Source of the DNA: Cecembia sp.
GTDB lineage: Bacteria; Bacteroidota; Bacteroidia; Cytophagales; Cyclobacteriaceae
DNA length: 37,902 nt
Assembly (NCBI RefSeq): GCF_007126775.1
Contig: NZ_SLAP01000249.1
Coordinates: 1-37,902 of the forward strand
Direction: 5' to 3'
The notes beneath the pieces are model-generated. The model saw only the letters and a program-made list of their open reading frames with translations. It had not been told where the DNA came from and searched no databases. Every line of letters begins with the position of its first letter. The first letter of the stretch is position 1. Shown here piece by piece: positions 16,491 through 26,096 of the stretch. A program made the position numbers and the translations under genes.

Positions 16491-16548
16491 AAGCTGAATA
16501 TTTGAAGCTGTTTTTATAAAAATAACAAAAACTAAGCGAAATCCCTGC

Positions 16549-17262
16549 TTATCGGTACTTCCAAATGGTCCACAAAATCTTATATCCTGCTCCGATGACT
16601 CCTTTGATGGTGCCGCTTACTTTTGAAACACCTATTCTCTTTCTATAATCCACAGGTATTTCAGTGCTCTTCAATCCTTGTTTAGCCGCTTTTATCTGCA
16701 TTTCCACAGTCCATCCATAGTTTTCGTCTACCATCCCCAAAACTTCCAATTGTTTCCACTTAATTGCCCTGAAGGGTCCCAAATCAGAATAATCCACTTT
16801 ATAAATCCAACGCATCAGTGACGTGGCCAACCAGTTGCCAAAAACCTGAGGGAGCGTCATGGAACCTGACTGCCTTTTCCCCTTGGCCCTGGAGCCAATA
16901 ACCATATCATAATCATCATATATAATAGGCCCTATCAAATCCATTAATTGCTCTGGATAATCGCTGTAATCCCCATCTAGGAAAACCAAAATATCAGGAG
17001 GCTCCGCAAGTGTGGAAAGGAAAGCCATCCCAGTGAGACAGGCTTTTCCATATCCCATTTGGGGCTCCTCAAGTACAATTGCCCCAGCGGCTTTTGCTAC
17101 ATTTCCGGTCCTATCGTTTGAATTATTGTTGATCACCACAATATGGCGGACTATCCCAGGCACATCCCTGACTACCAAGCCTATGGAATCCTCTTCATTG
17201 TTAGCAGGAATAAGTACGTCTATAAATAGCGGAATGGAATGCGCTGCTTCTTTTTGGGACAT
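16549..17262 (-). CDS. Family 2 glycosyltransferase, DPM/DPG synthase-like
   Basis: A 237-residue soluble GT-A enzyme. LIPANNEEDSIGLVV (17-31) is the nucleotide-binding start, VINNNSNDRT (43-52) and FLDGDYSDYPEQL (95-107, DxD at Asp96 and Asp98) form the donor and metal site, and VIGSRAKGKR and SDLGPFRAI are typical of dolichol- or polyprenol-phosphate mannosyl/glucosyl transferases. It lacks the C-terminal membrane helices of many relatives, so it probably associates with a lipid carrier at the membrane surface. It starts six bases after the cystathionine gamma-synthase-type gene, clearly in one transcript, though the metabolic link between them is not obvious. The acceptor and sugar are unknown. 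Confidence 0.92.
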   Translation of the reverse strand: MSQKEAAHSIPLFIDVLIPANNEEDSIGLVVRDVPGIVRHIVVINNNSNDRTGNVAKAAGAIVLEEPQMGYGKACLTGMAFLSTLAEPPDILVFLDGDYSDYPEQLMDLIGPIIYDDYDMVIGSRAKGKRQSGSMTLPQVFGNWLATSLMRWIYKVDYSDLGPFRAIKWKQLEVLGMVDENYGWTVEMQIKAAKQGLKSTEIPVDYRKRIGVSKVSGTIKGVIGAGYKILWTIWKYR

Positions 17263-17268
17263 TCGTAT

Positions 17269-18414
17269 TTATACTTTTGCAAGTGCAGCATCCAGATCTG
17301 CCTTCAAATCCTCCACGTCTTCAATACCTACACTTAAGCGGATCAAAGAGTCAAGTAATCCTACTTTTTCCCGCTCTTCTTTAGGGATACTGGCATGCGT
17401 CATGCTTGCAGGATGTCCACAGAGTGATTCCACCCCACCCAATGACTCTGCCAGGGAAAAATAGTGCAGGTTTTCAAGCACTTTTTTGGCATCATCAACA
17501 CTATCTCCTTTTATCGTAAATGAAATCATTCCCCCAAAATCACGCATTTGCTTTTTAGCAATCTCATGGTTGGGATGGCTTTCAAATCCAGGCCAATATA
17601 CTTTATCCACTTTGGGGTGCTCTAGCAGGAAATGTGCTATTTCCCTGCCATTATAACAATGCCTTTCCATCCTCAGGTGAAGGGTCTTGATACCTCTAAG
17701 TACCAAAAAGCAATCCTGTGGGCCCGGCGTAGCTCCACAGGCATTTTGTATGAATGCGAGTTGGTCTGCTAGCTGAGCATCATTCAGGACAATTGCCCCC
17801 ATAACCACATCTGAATGGCCACCAAGGTATTTGGTCACAGAATGCATCACCATATCCGCCCCTAGGTCCAGTGGATTTTGTAAGAATGGGGTAGCAAATG
17901 TATTGTCTACTGCAAAAAGCAATTGATGCTTTTTTGCGACCTTACCAATTTCCTCTATATCAATGATATTCATCATTGGGTTGGTGGGGGTTTCTGCCCA
18001 AATCAACTTGGTACGGGAAGTAATGTACTTTTCAATGTCCTGGGGATGCTCCATCGATATAAAGTGGAATTTGATGCCATACCGTTCAAACACTTTGGTG
18101 AAAATACGGTATGATCCGCCATAAAGGTCATTGGTGCTGATTACCTCATCACCCGGATTCAATAATTTGATGATAGCATCAATCGCACCTAGACCAGAAG
18201 AATAGCATAAGCCAAATTTTCCATTTTCCAAGGCAGCCAGATTGTTCTGTAGGGCTGTCCGTGTCGGATTATGCGTTCTGGAATATTCATAGCCCTGATG
18301 GTCTCCAGGTGATTTTTGCACATAAGTAGAAGTTTGAAAAATAGGGGTCATGATGGCTCCTGTAGAAGGATCCGGTTCAATCCCTGCATGAATGGCTTTG
18401 GTTCCGAATTTCAT
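17269..18414 (-). CDS. metB: Cystathionine gamma-synthase (or gamma-lyase)
   Basis: A 381-residue PLP enzyme of the Cys/Met metabolism family, acting in trans-sulfuration in the cytosol. Key blocks are [11 protein letters not shown] (42-52), YSSGLGAI (71-78), [13 protein letters not shown] (141-153), AVDNTFATP (168-176) and [13 protein letters not shown] (191-203) with the PLP lysine at 195. Length is normal for the family. Sequence alone does not separate synthase (MetB) from gamma-lyase or O-acetylhomoserine-type relatives; I favour the synthase by general resemblance. It is the first gene of a minus-strand operon with a DPM-like glycosyltransferase. Only 62 bases separate it from the divergent TVP38 gene. 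Confidence 0.9.
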   Translation of the reverse strand: MKFGTKAIHAGIEPDPSTGAIMTPIFQTSTYVQKSPGDHQGYEYSRTHNPTRTALQNNLAALENGKFGLCYSSGLGAIDAIIKLLNPGDEVISTNDLYGGSYRIFTKVFERYGIKFHFISMEHPQDIEKYITSRTKLIWAETPTNPMMNIIDIEEIGKVAKKHQLLFAVDNTFATPFLQNPLDLGADMVMHSVTKYLGGHSDVVMGAIVLNDAQLADQLAFIQNACGATPGPQDCFLVLRGIKTLHLRMERHCYNGREIAHFLLEHPKVDKVYWPGFESHPNHEIAKKQMRDFGGMISFTIKGDSVDDAKKVLENLHYFSLAESLGGVESLCGHPASMTHASIPKEEREKVGLLDSLIRLSVGIEDVEDLKADLDAALAKV

Positions 18415-18476
18415 ATTTTAATATTTATGGGTTCAATCCTGTTATTTTATTTCCTTTGCAGGAAGTCAACCCAAAG

Positions 18477-19184
18477 ATGGAAAAAAAGAGAGGCATATTC
18501 AAGGAATTCAGGGAAGCTAGTAGGATTAATCCATTAATGGCAAGCGCCATTCTGTGGGTCAGCCTTATGCCGGCTTTGGGAAGTACAGTCTTGGTGCCTT
18601 TGGCTTTGTCAAACAGTGCCTTACTCTCTGAAATGAATTTTTACCATCCTTTTACTGGGCTATTGGCTTTGGGGGTGGCTGTGGCTTTAATGGGATTTGC
18701 CCTTATCCCTACCACAATGCTTGCTGGACTTTCTGGATTTCTTCTTGGATGGAATGCTTTTCCTTGGTTGGTGCTGGGCTATACTTTGGCTACTTTATTG
18801 GGATATGCATGGGGGAAAAGTCTCAGTGAAGACAGCTTGGCATTTTTATTGGAAAAATACCCGAAGGCCAAAAAACTCCTGGATCAAAAAAAGGGAGAAA
18901 TCGGGACATTGATCTTTTTCGTAAGACTCAGCCCCATCATTCCGTTTGCACTTTCTAACTTATTGTTCGCGCTCCTAAGATCGGGGTGGAAAAAACTGGT
19001 TCTTTTCGGTACCATAGGCATGCTTCCCAGAACCAGTCTCGTATTTTTTTCGGGAACCTTGGCTTCAGATATATATGCCGCAATTAGATCAGAGGGGATT
19101 TCCGGAAAAGGCTGGATTTTTTTGGGACTCTTGGCATTGAGTATTTGGGGGATATGGAGGTTTTTTAGAAAAGATAACCATTGA
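18477..19184 (+). CDS. TVP38/TMEM64 (VTT/SNARE-assoc) family membrane protein
   Basis: A 235-residue polytopic membrane protein. The ATG at 18477 (MEKKRGIFKEFREA) is chosen; the frame runs seven codons further up only with a TTG. It shows about six membrane segments: near residues 20-40, 50-70, 70-100, a pair of re-entrant helices around the family motif FVRLSPIIPFALSNLL, and a last helix before the basic tail RFFRKDNH. VTT-domain proteins related to DedA and TMEM41B are linked to lipid scrambling or flipping in membranes (established for some members). No nearby gene indicates a specific cargo. It is divergent from the metB-type gene. Confidence 0.92.
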   Translation: MEKKRGIFKEFREASRINPLMASAILWVSLMPALGSTVLVPLALSNSALLSEMNFYHPFTGLLALGVAVALMGFALIPTTMLAGLSGFLLGWNAFPWLVLGYTLATLLGYAWGKSLSEDSLAFLLEKYPKAKKLLDQKKGEIGTLIFFVRLSPIIPFALSNLLFALLRSGWKKLVLFGTIGMLPRTSLVFFSGTLASDIYAAIRSEGISGKGWIFLGLLALSIWGIWRFFRKDNH

Positions 19185-19333
19185 TACAGATTCCATTTTT
19201 CAAATTCACAATATTTTTACCAATTTAATTATTTATTGTTAATAAAAGTGGAGATTTATTATTAAAATGGAAAATTTGGCATGAAATTTATAGATATCTT
19301 TAATCGTCCCAGAGACATTAAACAATCTAAAAA

Positions 19334-19519
19334 ATGAAAAAAAGCATCCTTGCACTAGCAATCGCTGCAACTGCCATCATGGCATCTTGCGGCTCAAAAA
19401 CTTCTGAAGAAGTTACTTCTGAGGAAGTTGAAAGCACAATCGAAGAAACTCCAGAAGAGGAAGTTCCAGTATTGGAAGAGGAGATTGAAGAAGATTCCAC
19501 TGAAGTATCAGAAAATTGA
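19334..19519 (+). CDS. Small, strongly acidic lipoprotein
   Basis: A 61-residue protein. MKKSILALAIAATAIMASC is a classic signal with lipobox, Cys19 lipidated. The mature 43 residues contain 17 Glu, one Asp and a single Lys, with a repeated SEEV element (TSEEVTSEEVEST). It is predicted disordered and probably sits on an envelope membrane face. The gene has its own 149-base upstream region with a possible TTTG/TATCTTTA promoter (19275-19302, spacing short) and is followed by a strong terminator 18 bases after the stop, so it seems to be a stand-alone transcript. Similar tiny acidic lipoproteins are seen in Bacteroidota, but I know no function. Confidence 0.85.
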   Translation: MKKSILALAIAATAIMASCGSKTSEEVTSEEVESTIEETPEEEVPVLEEEIEEDSTEVSEN

Positions 19520-19537
19520 TTAAAAATTGAATCCAGT

Positions 19538-19563
19538 AATAACCCGCCAGAAGGCGGGTTATT
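19538..19563. terminator. Bidirectional intrinsic terminator
   Basis: AATAACCCGCC and GGCGGGTTATT form a perfect 11-base-pair stem around the loop AGAA, followed by TTTA on the plus strand and preceded by A-rich bases (T-rich on the minus strand). It lies between the small lipoprotein and the convergent porU2-like gene and can serve both. Confidence 0.9.
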
Positions 19564-19564
19564 T

Positions 19565-22500
19565 TTATCTCAAAAGATACATTTTCCCATAACCTTGCCT
19601 AAAGGCCCTATCCCCTGCTGTAGCTCGGGGTTCTACAAATGCGCCGTTTTTCCGTACCAATACCCTGTAGATATACACACCATTGGCTAACTGATCGCCA
19701 AACTCATCCCTTCCGTCCCAAGCATATTCTGTGATGTTATTGCCAATTCTTAGGGGGCCTAATTCATCCTGTAAAATTTCTCTTACAACTCTTCCTGTTA
19801 CAGTCATGATCTGAATTTTGATCTGATCAGGAACTTCTGAGCCGGTTACTGTAAACACAAACCTCACTGAGGTACTAAAAGGGTTAGGGTAGGGATAAAA
19901 ATTGGTGATTGTGGCTTCGTTGATCACTTCAAAAGTAATTTCATAAGGTTTATCCACACCCAACTCCTCGGTAACTACCCTGAAAGTATACATCCCATCT
20001 TCCAATGGCCCTGGCCGAAGCTCTACTCTGAAGCTGCTATTTTCTGTAGCTTCTGACCAATTTATATTCGGACTGGAAAAGTTCTTTCTTTCAAAGAGGC
20101 AACCATCACAATGCTTCCTTATAAATAACTCCATACCCAAAGTATCCTTTTTAAGGATGAGTGATTTTTCATTTTTCAACATTGAAGTAATCATCACTGT
20201 TGGAGAAACAATATCCCCATCCATGATGTATACACCATCAAAATTTACATCCAAAATGGATGTGCTATTGTCAGGATTGACCACAAAATAGGTCCCGAGA
20301 TCAATTAAATTATTCCTAAATGTCTGTTCCATAATGATCCTTGGGTTAGCAAAAACTTCAAAGTTATTGTTTCCTCCCCAACCTATGGAATTGAATGTGA
20401 TGGTAAACTCATGGGAATCTCCTGATTGGAGTGCAGGTATTTTTTTTGTAAACTTTTCTGATTTCCTAAGGCTGGTATTATTGATTCTCCATTCCACCAC
20501 TATTGAATCCAAAAAGTCAAATTTTCCCAAATTGATAAATTCAAACTCCACTGTGGCTTCTTCTCCTTCCTGAAGATTGACCTGATCTTCCTTGCCTTTG
20601 AAAATTAGTACACCTTCTGGTACTCCTGTATAATTGACCTGCCATTTGGCCAACTGTGCCGGTGCAGTAGCTTCCTCATCTTCCATTGCATAACGAAGCC
20701 TTAGGAAAGGATAAACAGCAGGATTGATATTTGAAATATCCAATTGGCTTTCTTGGATATTCGAAAGGATCATTTGCTCCTCCCCGGAAGCACTTACCCC
20801 AAAGACATCGAAATGGGTCAGCTCTTCATTGATCCAATCACGGGATTTCACCTCATTAAAAAACAGCCTCCATTCAGAAGCAGGGCCTATTCTTGGTGTG
20901 ATGATACTTCCTGCTGTAAAATATCCCTCTAAGGTGGTTTCAAAATCGATCACTTGTTGGTTGGTTTCCAGTTCCAAATCTCTTTTTGCCACCACTTCCA
21001 CAGACTCTCCGGGCCTCATTCCTTTCCTTCCAAAAAGAATATAGGGATCTCCGTTCTTCAAGTTTCTCAGGACCGCTTCATTGGCTCCCAGTTCCCGCAG
21101 TTTTTCAATAGGCCTATCTGACCATTGCTCAAAATTCACTTCTCCAATGGTAAATAAGACCACATAATCTCCCTCCTTGACACCATTGATATAATCTTCC
21201 ACACCAAAGCCATCTCTTTCAATCCATGCATTGCGGATACTTTGTATTACCTGAGGCACTTTTCCACAGCTTCTCCCATCCAAAATATCGAAGCCTGGAA
21301 CGGGGATGGCAAGATAAGGCGTAAGAGACCTTTGGTCAAATGCCACCAAGCCCAAGGAACCATCGGGGCAAAGTCTGGCACTTCCATCCACAAAACTGTC
21401 GATAATCTGTGGAACCCCATCGAGAATAAATTGGGCATTCCTGAATGTAAGGCTATCGGTTTCACTCCCAAAAGTAAACACCTCTATGCCCAACTTACTG
21501 TCTTGAAACTTCCATTCCCTCCTTAAAGGGTCAATTTCTAAGTTCTCCAATAAATTCATGTTTAATTGGGGGAATACCCTTTGCGTCCATCCCTCTGGGC
21601 CATTCTGTATGAAACTGAAACTGCTTACTGTCCATTCTTCATTTTCTCCTTCCCGGGGATCCAAGAAGCGGGTTCTCCAAAAAAATGTCACAGAATCCCT
21701 TGCCTGTATATTTTGGAACAAATCCACTTCCCAACTTGCTGTACTGGAAGTGGTCAACCTTATCTCCCTTCTTCTTGCCGATGAGAAGTCGGGTTGGGTA
21801 TCCAATTGGAACACCAAATTTCTAGGCTCCAGTGATTTCCCTGAAACCTGTGCCGTTAACGATATATTGGACTCATTAAGGATAGCAAAATTGTAAGGAA
21901 GTACGTTCAAAGTCCCACTTAAAGGGACAAATTTATTGATGGTAACGCTATTGTTGGTATAAGTCAATTCGGGTACTGATCTGGCAGGGTTGATTGTAAT
22001 TGTAAAAATATTATCCCCAAAAGCACTGACTCCGGTATTTGGTACAATGAATTCAATGGTGTCTCTCCTGAAAACAGGAGGGATTTTTACATCAGGATAA
22101 TCAACAGAAGTGCCATCAGGAAGCCTTCTGTTAATTGTAAATTCGACTGAATCAAGATCTACCCTACCCAGGTTCCTCATTAGAAAAGATAGTTTTAAAA
22201 ACTCAGAATTGGCGTTGACCTCTTCACCATCTACACCTTCCAAAAAAACATCTTCTTCTCTAATGGCATAATCAGCTTTATCAGCCGGAAAAATCCGCAT
22301 GGCAGGATCTCCCAGCATTACCAGTTGCTCTGCATGCGATCGATTGATAATAGAGGTCCCGAAGCGCTCAAAAAACAGCTTTTCAGCTTCCTGCCTTACT
22401 TCCCCTACTGAGCGGTAAATCAAACTGGAATCAGCAAATGCTTTAACATAAAATGACTCAGAAAACCTCCTTAAGAAAATATCTACTCCTATATTGGCAT

Positions 22501-24589
22501 GAGCGAGGAAGTTTGCAGCACCTTTTGAGGGGGCCAAGATCCAATCTTCCCCAAAAGTGGTCACATTTGCGAAAGCATTGCCTGCATCGCAACCATTCAT
22601 TAAAATCATAGGATACTTCCCTCTGTTATTATATCCTTGTGCTGGGTCCGTTGCCAAGCCGATTTCAATATCAATTACTGTAGGTGCAGCATGCCCGAAA
22701 AATGTAATCAAACTGACACCTTGATTTACGTCCGCTGAAATATCAATCAACTCTACAGTAGAGTTTGAACGTTTTCTATATGTTTTAACATTACCTCCCA
22801 AAAAGGGCCCTTCAGCAATATTTTTAAAGCCATTTAAGAAATTGAAAAAGCGTGTCAATTCAAAAGAAGAAATCCCTCCACTTAGGTGAACAATGTCCTT
22901 CTGCCAATCTTCTGAAACTCCCAAAGCATCTTTTTCTTTGGCTTTTTCCAGGTAATCAGTGACTTCTTGTGGTGTTTTGGCTGGAATCCTACCAATGCTG
23001 ATTCCAGAAAGGAAAGGGTTATTGGAGTCAAGCCCAATCACATAGTTATTATCTGCGTAAGGATATCCTGCTGGAGGAATCAAGTCCTGAAATGTAAATC
23101 TTTGTGGATCTTGTCTGTAAAAATATGTCACCCTATCCTGCCTGACCGAACTCAGCATACCCAAAGACCTACCAATTAGCAACAGGTGTTCGGGTTGATA
23201 TTTGGGGTAATAAGCCCTTAAAAACTCAAAAATGGCCAAGGGCGTTTTTTCACCAAAAGAAAACTGATTGTACAATTCATCAATATTCACAGTAAGCGTA
23301 TCAAACCTTCCCCCATCATTGGAGGCCCTGTACTGGGCATAAGCCCTTACGGGGTCAGGGTGAATCGAAGATTGCCTTCTAAGATTTCTATGGCTAACAA
23401 TCAGGTAATCTGCTTGCTGATTGAGCAAATCTCTGAATCTGACGCGTTGTATACCTTCCACTTCCCTTACCTCCATCCTGTTTTCCAACCAGATATTGGC
23501 AGGGCTTGCTGCTGAACCTGCTTTCAGTCTGATCGTGTTTCCGTTCTTCTGAACAGGGACCTGTATGGGGTTATCGCGGTCTGAAATTTCATATGCCACA
23601 TAATTGGCAAGCATATTCTCTAATTGAATCAGGCTTTCCCCTTCCGGTACAATAAACAGCTCGGAATCCCTGTCCCCATTTTGCAGAAGTTTAGGGTAAG
23701 TGATCCGCAGGTATGCAATGGAAATATTATCTACTGATTCAGGACCATTCGAAGAAATTTGAACGGTAACATTGCCGGAGGAATTAAAATCACTGGGCAA
23801 AAGGGCAATCTCCCGGTTCAGTACATTAAAATCCTGGTATTCAAACCTGGCGACCTCTCGCAGTGTCCCTAAAGTAGGCCCAACAAGAACGGCAGTAACA
23901 TGTGGGTTTTCAGATCTTCCGGTAAGTCCGATTTCTAATTTGGCGGTCCCTTGCGTTGGAATTTGCCCCAGATTAGAAAAAGTAATGTTCTTCGGGCTGT
24001 TTTTGGTTATTGGCGCACTCATCCAACCCTGACCTTCTTCATATTCGGAAAGTCTTACTCCGGGAAAGTAAATTGGTCCCAAATTATATTGTTCTGCATA
24101 TACCTCCATTTGCTGTGTCTGATATTCGGTAATCATTCCTTCAGAACCTTCGGGAAGCGCTCGGCGGGCCATTCTTTTCCCAGGAGTACCTGGGGTCACA
24201 GCGAGGAAGTAAGCAGTGGTATCGTTATGGTGATTGTACATGACATTCCCAATATGTGCAGGATCTCTAAAAAGCTTTTGATCCAAGGTGGCGTCATTCC
24301 TCTTACCGTAAAAGTCTATAAAATCATTGACATCAAATCGCCCATCCTCTTCCCCTTGAACAAAAATAGCCACTTCCTGCCCCCTATGATAAAGCCTGAT
24401 GTTTCTTGGATCCAAAGTATTGGGATTGAGTCCGGCGCTGGACAAGGACGCAAAAGACAGCCTATGGATACCATCTTCCACTGTTGAGATTTTATAATAC
24501 GTCAAATCGTAATCAATCCAGTTATTTTGGGACCATGTAATTTCGGTACCAAGAAAGAAAATCAATAGGGTTAAAATAGAAATTCTCAT
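19565..24589 (-). CDS. porU2: C25 gingipain-like protein, putative T9SS sortase PorU2
   Basis: I choose the ATG at 24589 (1674 residues), which begins the signal MRISILTLLIFFLGTEITWS and sits one base after the upstream stop; the frame extends 14 codons upstream into that gene. After a beta-rich prodomain, the C25 peptidase domain (about 395-770) shows LLLIGR, LITFFGHAAP with catalytic His633 and ILMNGCDAGNAF with catalytic Cys667. Large Ig-like and CARDB-like beta domains follow, and the end (after about 1555) has YPYPNPFSTSV and AWDGRDEFGDQLANGVYIYR, the FlgD-like/T9SS C-terminal domain. Homologues are larger than canonical PorU (about 1100-1300). The pairing with a PorV-like gene points to a second T9SS sortase-type module; which substrates it cleaves is unknown. 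Confidence 0.9.
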   Translation of the reverse strand: MRISILTLLIFFLGTEITWSQNNWIDYDLTYYKISTVEDGIHRLSFASLSSAGLNPNTLDPRNIRLYHRGQEVAIFVQGEEDGRFDVNDFIDFYGKRNDATLDQKLFRDPAHIGNVMYNHHNDTTAYFLAVTPGTPGKRMARRALPEGSEGMITEYQTQQMEVYAEQYNLGPIYFPGVRLSEYEEGQGWMSAPITKNSPKNITFSNLGQIPTQGTAKLEIGLTGRSENPHVTAVLVGPTLGTLREVARFEYQDFNVLNREIALLPSDFNSSGNVTVQISSNGPESVDNISIAYLRITYPKLLQNGDRDSELFIVPEGESLIQLENMLANYVAYEISDRDNPIQVPVQKNGNTIRLKAGSAASPANIWLENRMEVREVEGIQRVRFRDLLNQQADYLIVSHRNLRRQSSIHPDPVRAYAQYRASNDGGRFDTLTVNIDELYNQFSFGEKTPLAIFEFLRAYYPKYQPEHLLLIGRSLGMLSSVRQDRVTYFYRQDPQRFTFQDLIPPAGYPYADNNYVIGLDSNNPFLSGISIGRIPAKTPQEVTDYLEKAKEKDALGVSEDWQKDIVHLSGGISSFELTRFFNFLNGFKNIAEGPFLGGNVKTYRKRSNSTVELIDISADVNQGVSLITFFGHAAPTVIDIEIGLATDPAQGYNNRGKYPMILMNGCDAGNAFANVTTFGEDWILAPSKGAANFLAHANIGVDIFLRRFSESFYVKAFADSSLIYRSVGEVRQEAEKLFFERFGTSIINRSHAEQLVMLGDPAMRIFPADKADYAIREEDVFLEGVDGEEVNANSEFLKLSFLMRNLGRVDLDSVEFTINRRLPDGTSVDYPDVKIPPVFRRDTIEFIVPNTGVSAFGDNIFTITINPARSVPELTYTNNSVTINKFVPLSGTLNVLPYNFAILNESNISLTAQVSGKSLEPRNLVFQLDTQPDFSSARRREIRLTTSSTASWEVDLFQNIQARDSVTFFWRTRFLDPREGENEEWTVSSFSFIQNGPEGWTQRVFPQLNMNLLENLEIDPLRREWKFQDSKLGIEVFTFGSETDSLTFRNAQFILDGVPQIIDSFVDGSARLCPDGSLGLVAFDQRSLTPYLAIPVPGFDILDGRSCGKVPQVIQSIRNAWIERDGFGVEDYINGVKEGDYVVLFTIGEVNFEQWSDRPIEKLRELGANEAVLRNLKNGDPYILFGRKGMRPGESVEVVAKRDLELETNQQVIDFETTLEGYFTAGSIITPRIGPASEWRLFFNEVKSRDWINEELTHFDVFGVSASGEEQMILSNIQESQLDISNINPAVYPFLRLRYAMEDEEATAPAQLAKWQVNYTGVPEGVLIFKGKEDQVNLQEGEEATVEFEFINLGKFDFLDSIVVEWRINNTSLRKSEKFTKKIPALQSGDSHEFTITFNSIGWGGNNNFEVFANPRIIMEQTFRNNLIDLGTYFVVNPDNSTSILDVNFDGVYIMDGDIVSPTVMITSMLKNEKSLILKKDTLGMELFIRKHCDGCLFERKNFSSPNINWSEATENSSFRVELRPGPLEDGMYTFRVVTEELGVDKPYEITFEVINEATITNFYPYPNPFSTSVRFVFTVTGSEVPDQIKIQIMTVTGRVVREILQDELGPLRIGNNITEYAWDGRDEFGDQLANGVYIYRVLVRKNGAFVEPRATAGDRAFRQGYGKMYLLR

Positions 24590-24590
24590 A

Positions 24591-25703
24591 TCAGTTTTCC
24601 CATCCTTTATTGATTCTAAACTTTCCGTCATATTCCTGAAGGCTTACCTTTACACTGATCACGTGTGAATAGGGTGTTTGTGAAATCCCTCCTATATCCG
24701 TCAGCGCATAGTCAATCTGAAATTTCTCATTAAGGAAAACTCCCAAACCAAAGCTTGGCTTCCATGACATATAGAAAGTATTGTCGAAATCTTTTATCCT
24801 TTGCACATTGCTTCCTCCAACACGTAAAAATACAAGGTTTCTATATGCCCCTTCCAGTCCGACCCTTGGATCAAAGCTCACCAAATTTGATCTCAAAATG
24901 GTATTCCTTTTACCATCAAAAGTGAAATCCAGGTCCATCACAGCCTGAACCCGAAAGTCTTCACCAAAATCCACATCTCTGGTAACAGATAAGATGGCTC
25001 TTGGAAGTGTCAATTCGATAGAATTAACGGGGATTACATTATTGGTCTGAGAATAAACGTCTCTAACCATTTCAGCATTATGAAACCATGCGTTGAATGT
25101 ACTGGTCACATCTCTGAGCATGACCCCAAAGCGCCATTGCTCCAACAAATAAATCGCCCCCAAATCAAGTCCAAAACCCCAGGCCTGCGCAAACTTTCCT
25201 ACATTTCTATGAATGATTTTGGCGTTGCCTCCAACTTTAAAAGCATCACTGACATCTCTGGCGTAAGACAGCAAAAGGGCGTAATCCGCGGCATTGAAAA
25301 ACTGGATATTGTTATAATTCAAAACTCCGTTAGCATCATATAAAAACCTGGTGTCCGGAATATCATCTACCCCAAAGCGGATGAGGGAAACCCCTATTTG
25401 ATTATCCGCATCTATCGCTGTAGTATACCCCAGGTAATCAAATTTGGCGATTCCGGCAAAATATTCGGCATGCATCAATGAGAACTCATGCTTGTGTTTG
25501 ACCCCGATCAGACCTGCTGGATTCCAATATGAGGCCGTTACATCTCTAACCGATGAAACCTGGGCTCCGCCCATTGCCAAAGCCCTTGCTCCGATACCAA
25601 TATTCATAAATTCATTGGAATATTTAGGCGCTATGGTCTGGGCACTAAGCCATCCACTTAGAAAAAAAAATAAAATCCCTAGAAAAACCCTGAAAATGAA
25701 CAT
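24591..25703 (-). CDS. porV2: PorV/PorQ-family outer-membrane protein, putative PorV2
   Basis: A 370-residue barrel protein with signal MFIFRVFLGILFFFLSGWLSAQ. The mature start contains the family block FMNIGIGARALAMGGAQV followed by ASYWNPAGL, as in PorV, PorQ and FadL-like barrels; amphipathic strands run to the C-terminus. PorV is an outer-membrane shuttle that carries T9SS cargo to the PorU sortase. Here the gene ends one base before the start of the C25 protein, so the two are translationally coupled and likely form a PorV-PorU-type complex (inference from the known pair). The upstream region holds a 16-base perfect palindrome. It could instead be annotated only as PorV/PorQ family. Confidence 0.9.
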   Translation of the reverse strand: MFIFRVFLGILFFFLSGWLSAQTIAPKYSNEFMNIGIGARALAMGGAQVSSVRDVTASYWNPAGLIGVKHKHEFSLMHAEYFAGIAKFDYLGYTTAIDADNQIGVSLIRFGVDDIPDTRFLYDANGVLNYNNIQFFNAADYALLLSYARDVSDAFKVGGNAKIIHRNVGKFAQAWGFGLDLGAIYLLEQWRFGVMLRDVTSTFNAWFHNAEMVRDVYSQTNNVIPVNSIELTLPRAILSVTRDVDFGEDFRVQAVMDLDFTFDGKRNTILRSNLVSFDPRVGLEGAYRNLVFLRVGGSNVQRIKDFDNTFYMSWKPSFGLGVFLNEKFQIDYALTDIGGISQTPYSHVISVKVSLQEYDGKFRINKGWEN

Positions 25704-25738
25704 CTACTATGCGTATTTCAACAATGCAAAGTAAAAAT

Positions 25739-25754
25739 AATTACTTAAGTAATT
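25739..25754. promoter_or_regulatory. 16-base perfect palindrome upstream of porV2
   Basis: AATTACTTAAGTAATT is a perfect palindrome, 35 bases upstream of the porV2 ATG. A weak minus-strand -7 element, TTACTTTG (25734 to 25727), lies just inside it, so a protein bound here would overlap the promoter spacer. It may also be a chance AT-rich palindrome. Confidence 0.35.
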
Positions 25755-25981
25755 CTCTAAAATGAGAAAAAAATAAATGCCCTCAAATTGTATGAATGTA
25801 CATAATCGAACAATTTTGTGTCCAATTCAACCACAATACCTATTTGCAAAAACAGAATATGTTTATGGCATTCAAAAAAAATCTATTTAGCAATAAATTT
25901 TTAAAATCGACCAAATTTTGAAAATAAAAGGGTTTTTTGATCCAAAATAGATCATTACCCATCCTTTTTACAACAAATTAG

Positions 25982-26012
25982 CTTGTATAACAAGGTAGCT
26001 TAGTAAACTTTG
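25982..26012 (+). promoter_or_regulatory. Candidate promoter of padR-pspC operon
   Basis: CTTG at 25982-25985 is followed after 19 bases by AAACTTTG at 26005-26012, one mismatch from TAnnTTTG and at the ideal Bacteroidota spacing. Transcription would start near 26019, giving a leader of about 78 bases before the padR ATG. Confidence 0.5.
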
Positions 26013-26096
26013 GTACAGTTTTTCTTCCATCATGAAGCAAGAGGTCATAAAGTCATTGGCCTTTACCAAAGAATAGAAAATAAAAAAAAAGAAAAT

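Larger units (their letters stand above)
25704..26096. other. Non-coding divergent promoter region
   Basis: About 390 bases, very AT-rich, between porV2 and padR. I see no credible ORF. It holds the palindrome at 25739-25754, an ATGTACAT at 25796-25803, an inverted repeat TGATC-N7-GATCA at 25938-25954 and the padR promoter candidate. The rest shows nothing I can name. Confidence 0.6.

Noticed and set aside
23951-24487. A 178-codon open frame antisense to the C25 protein
   Set aside because: It lies inside the strongly supported sortase-like gene and has odd composition.
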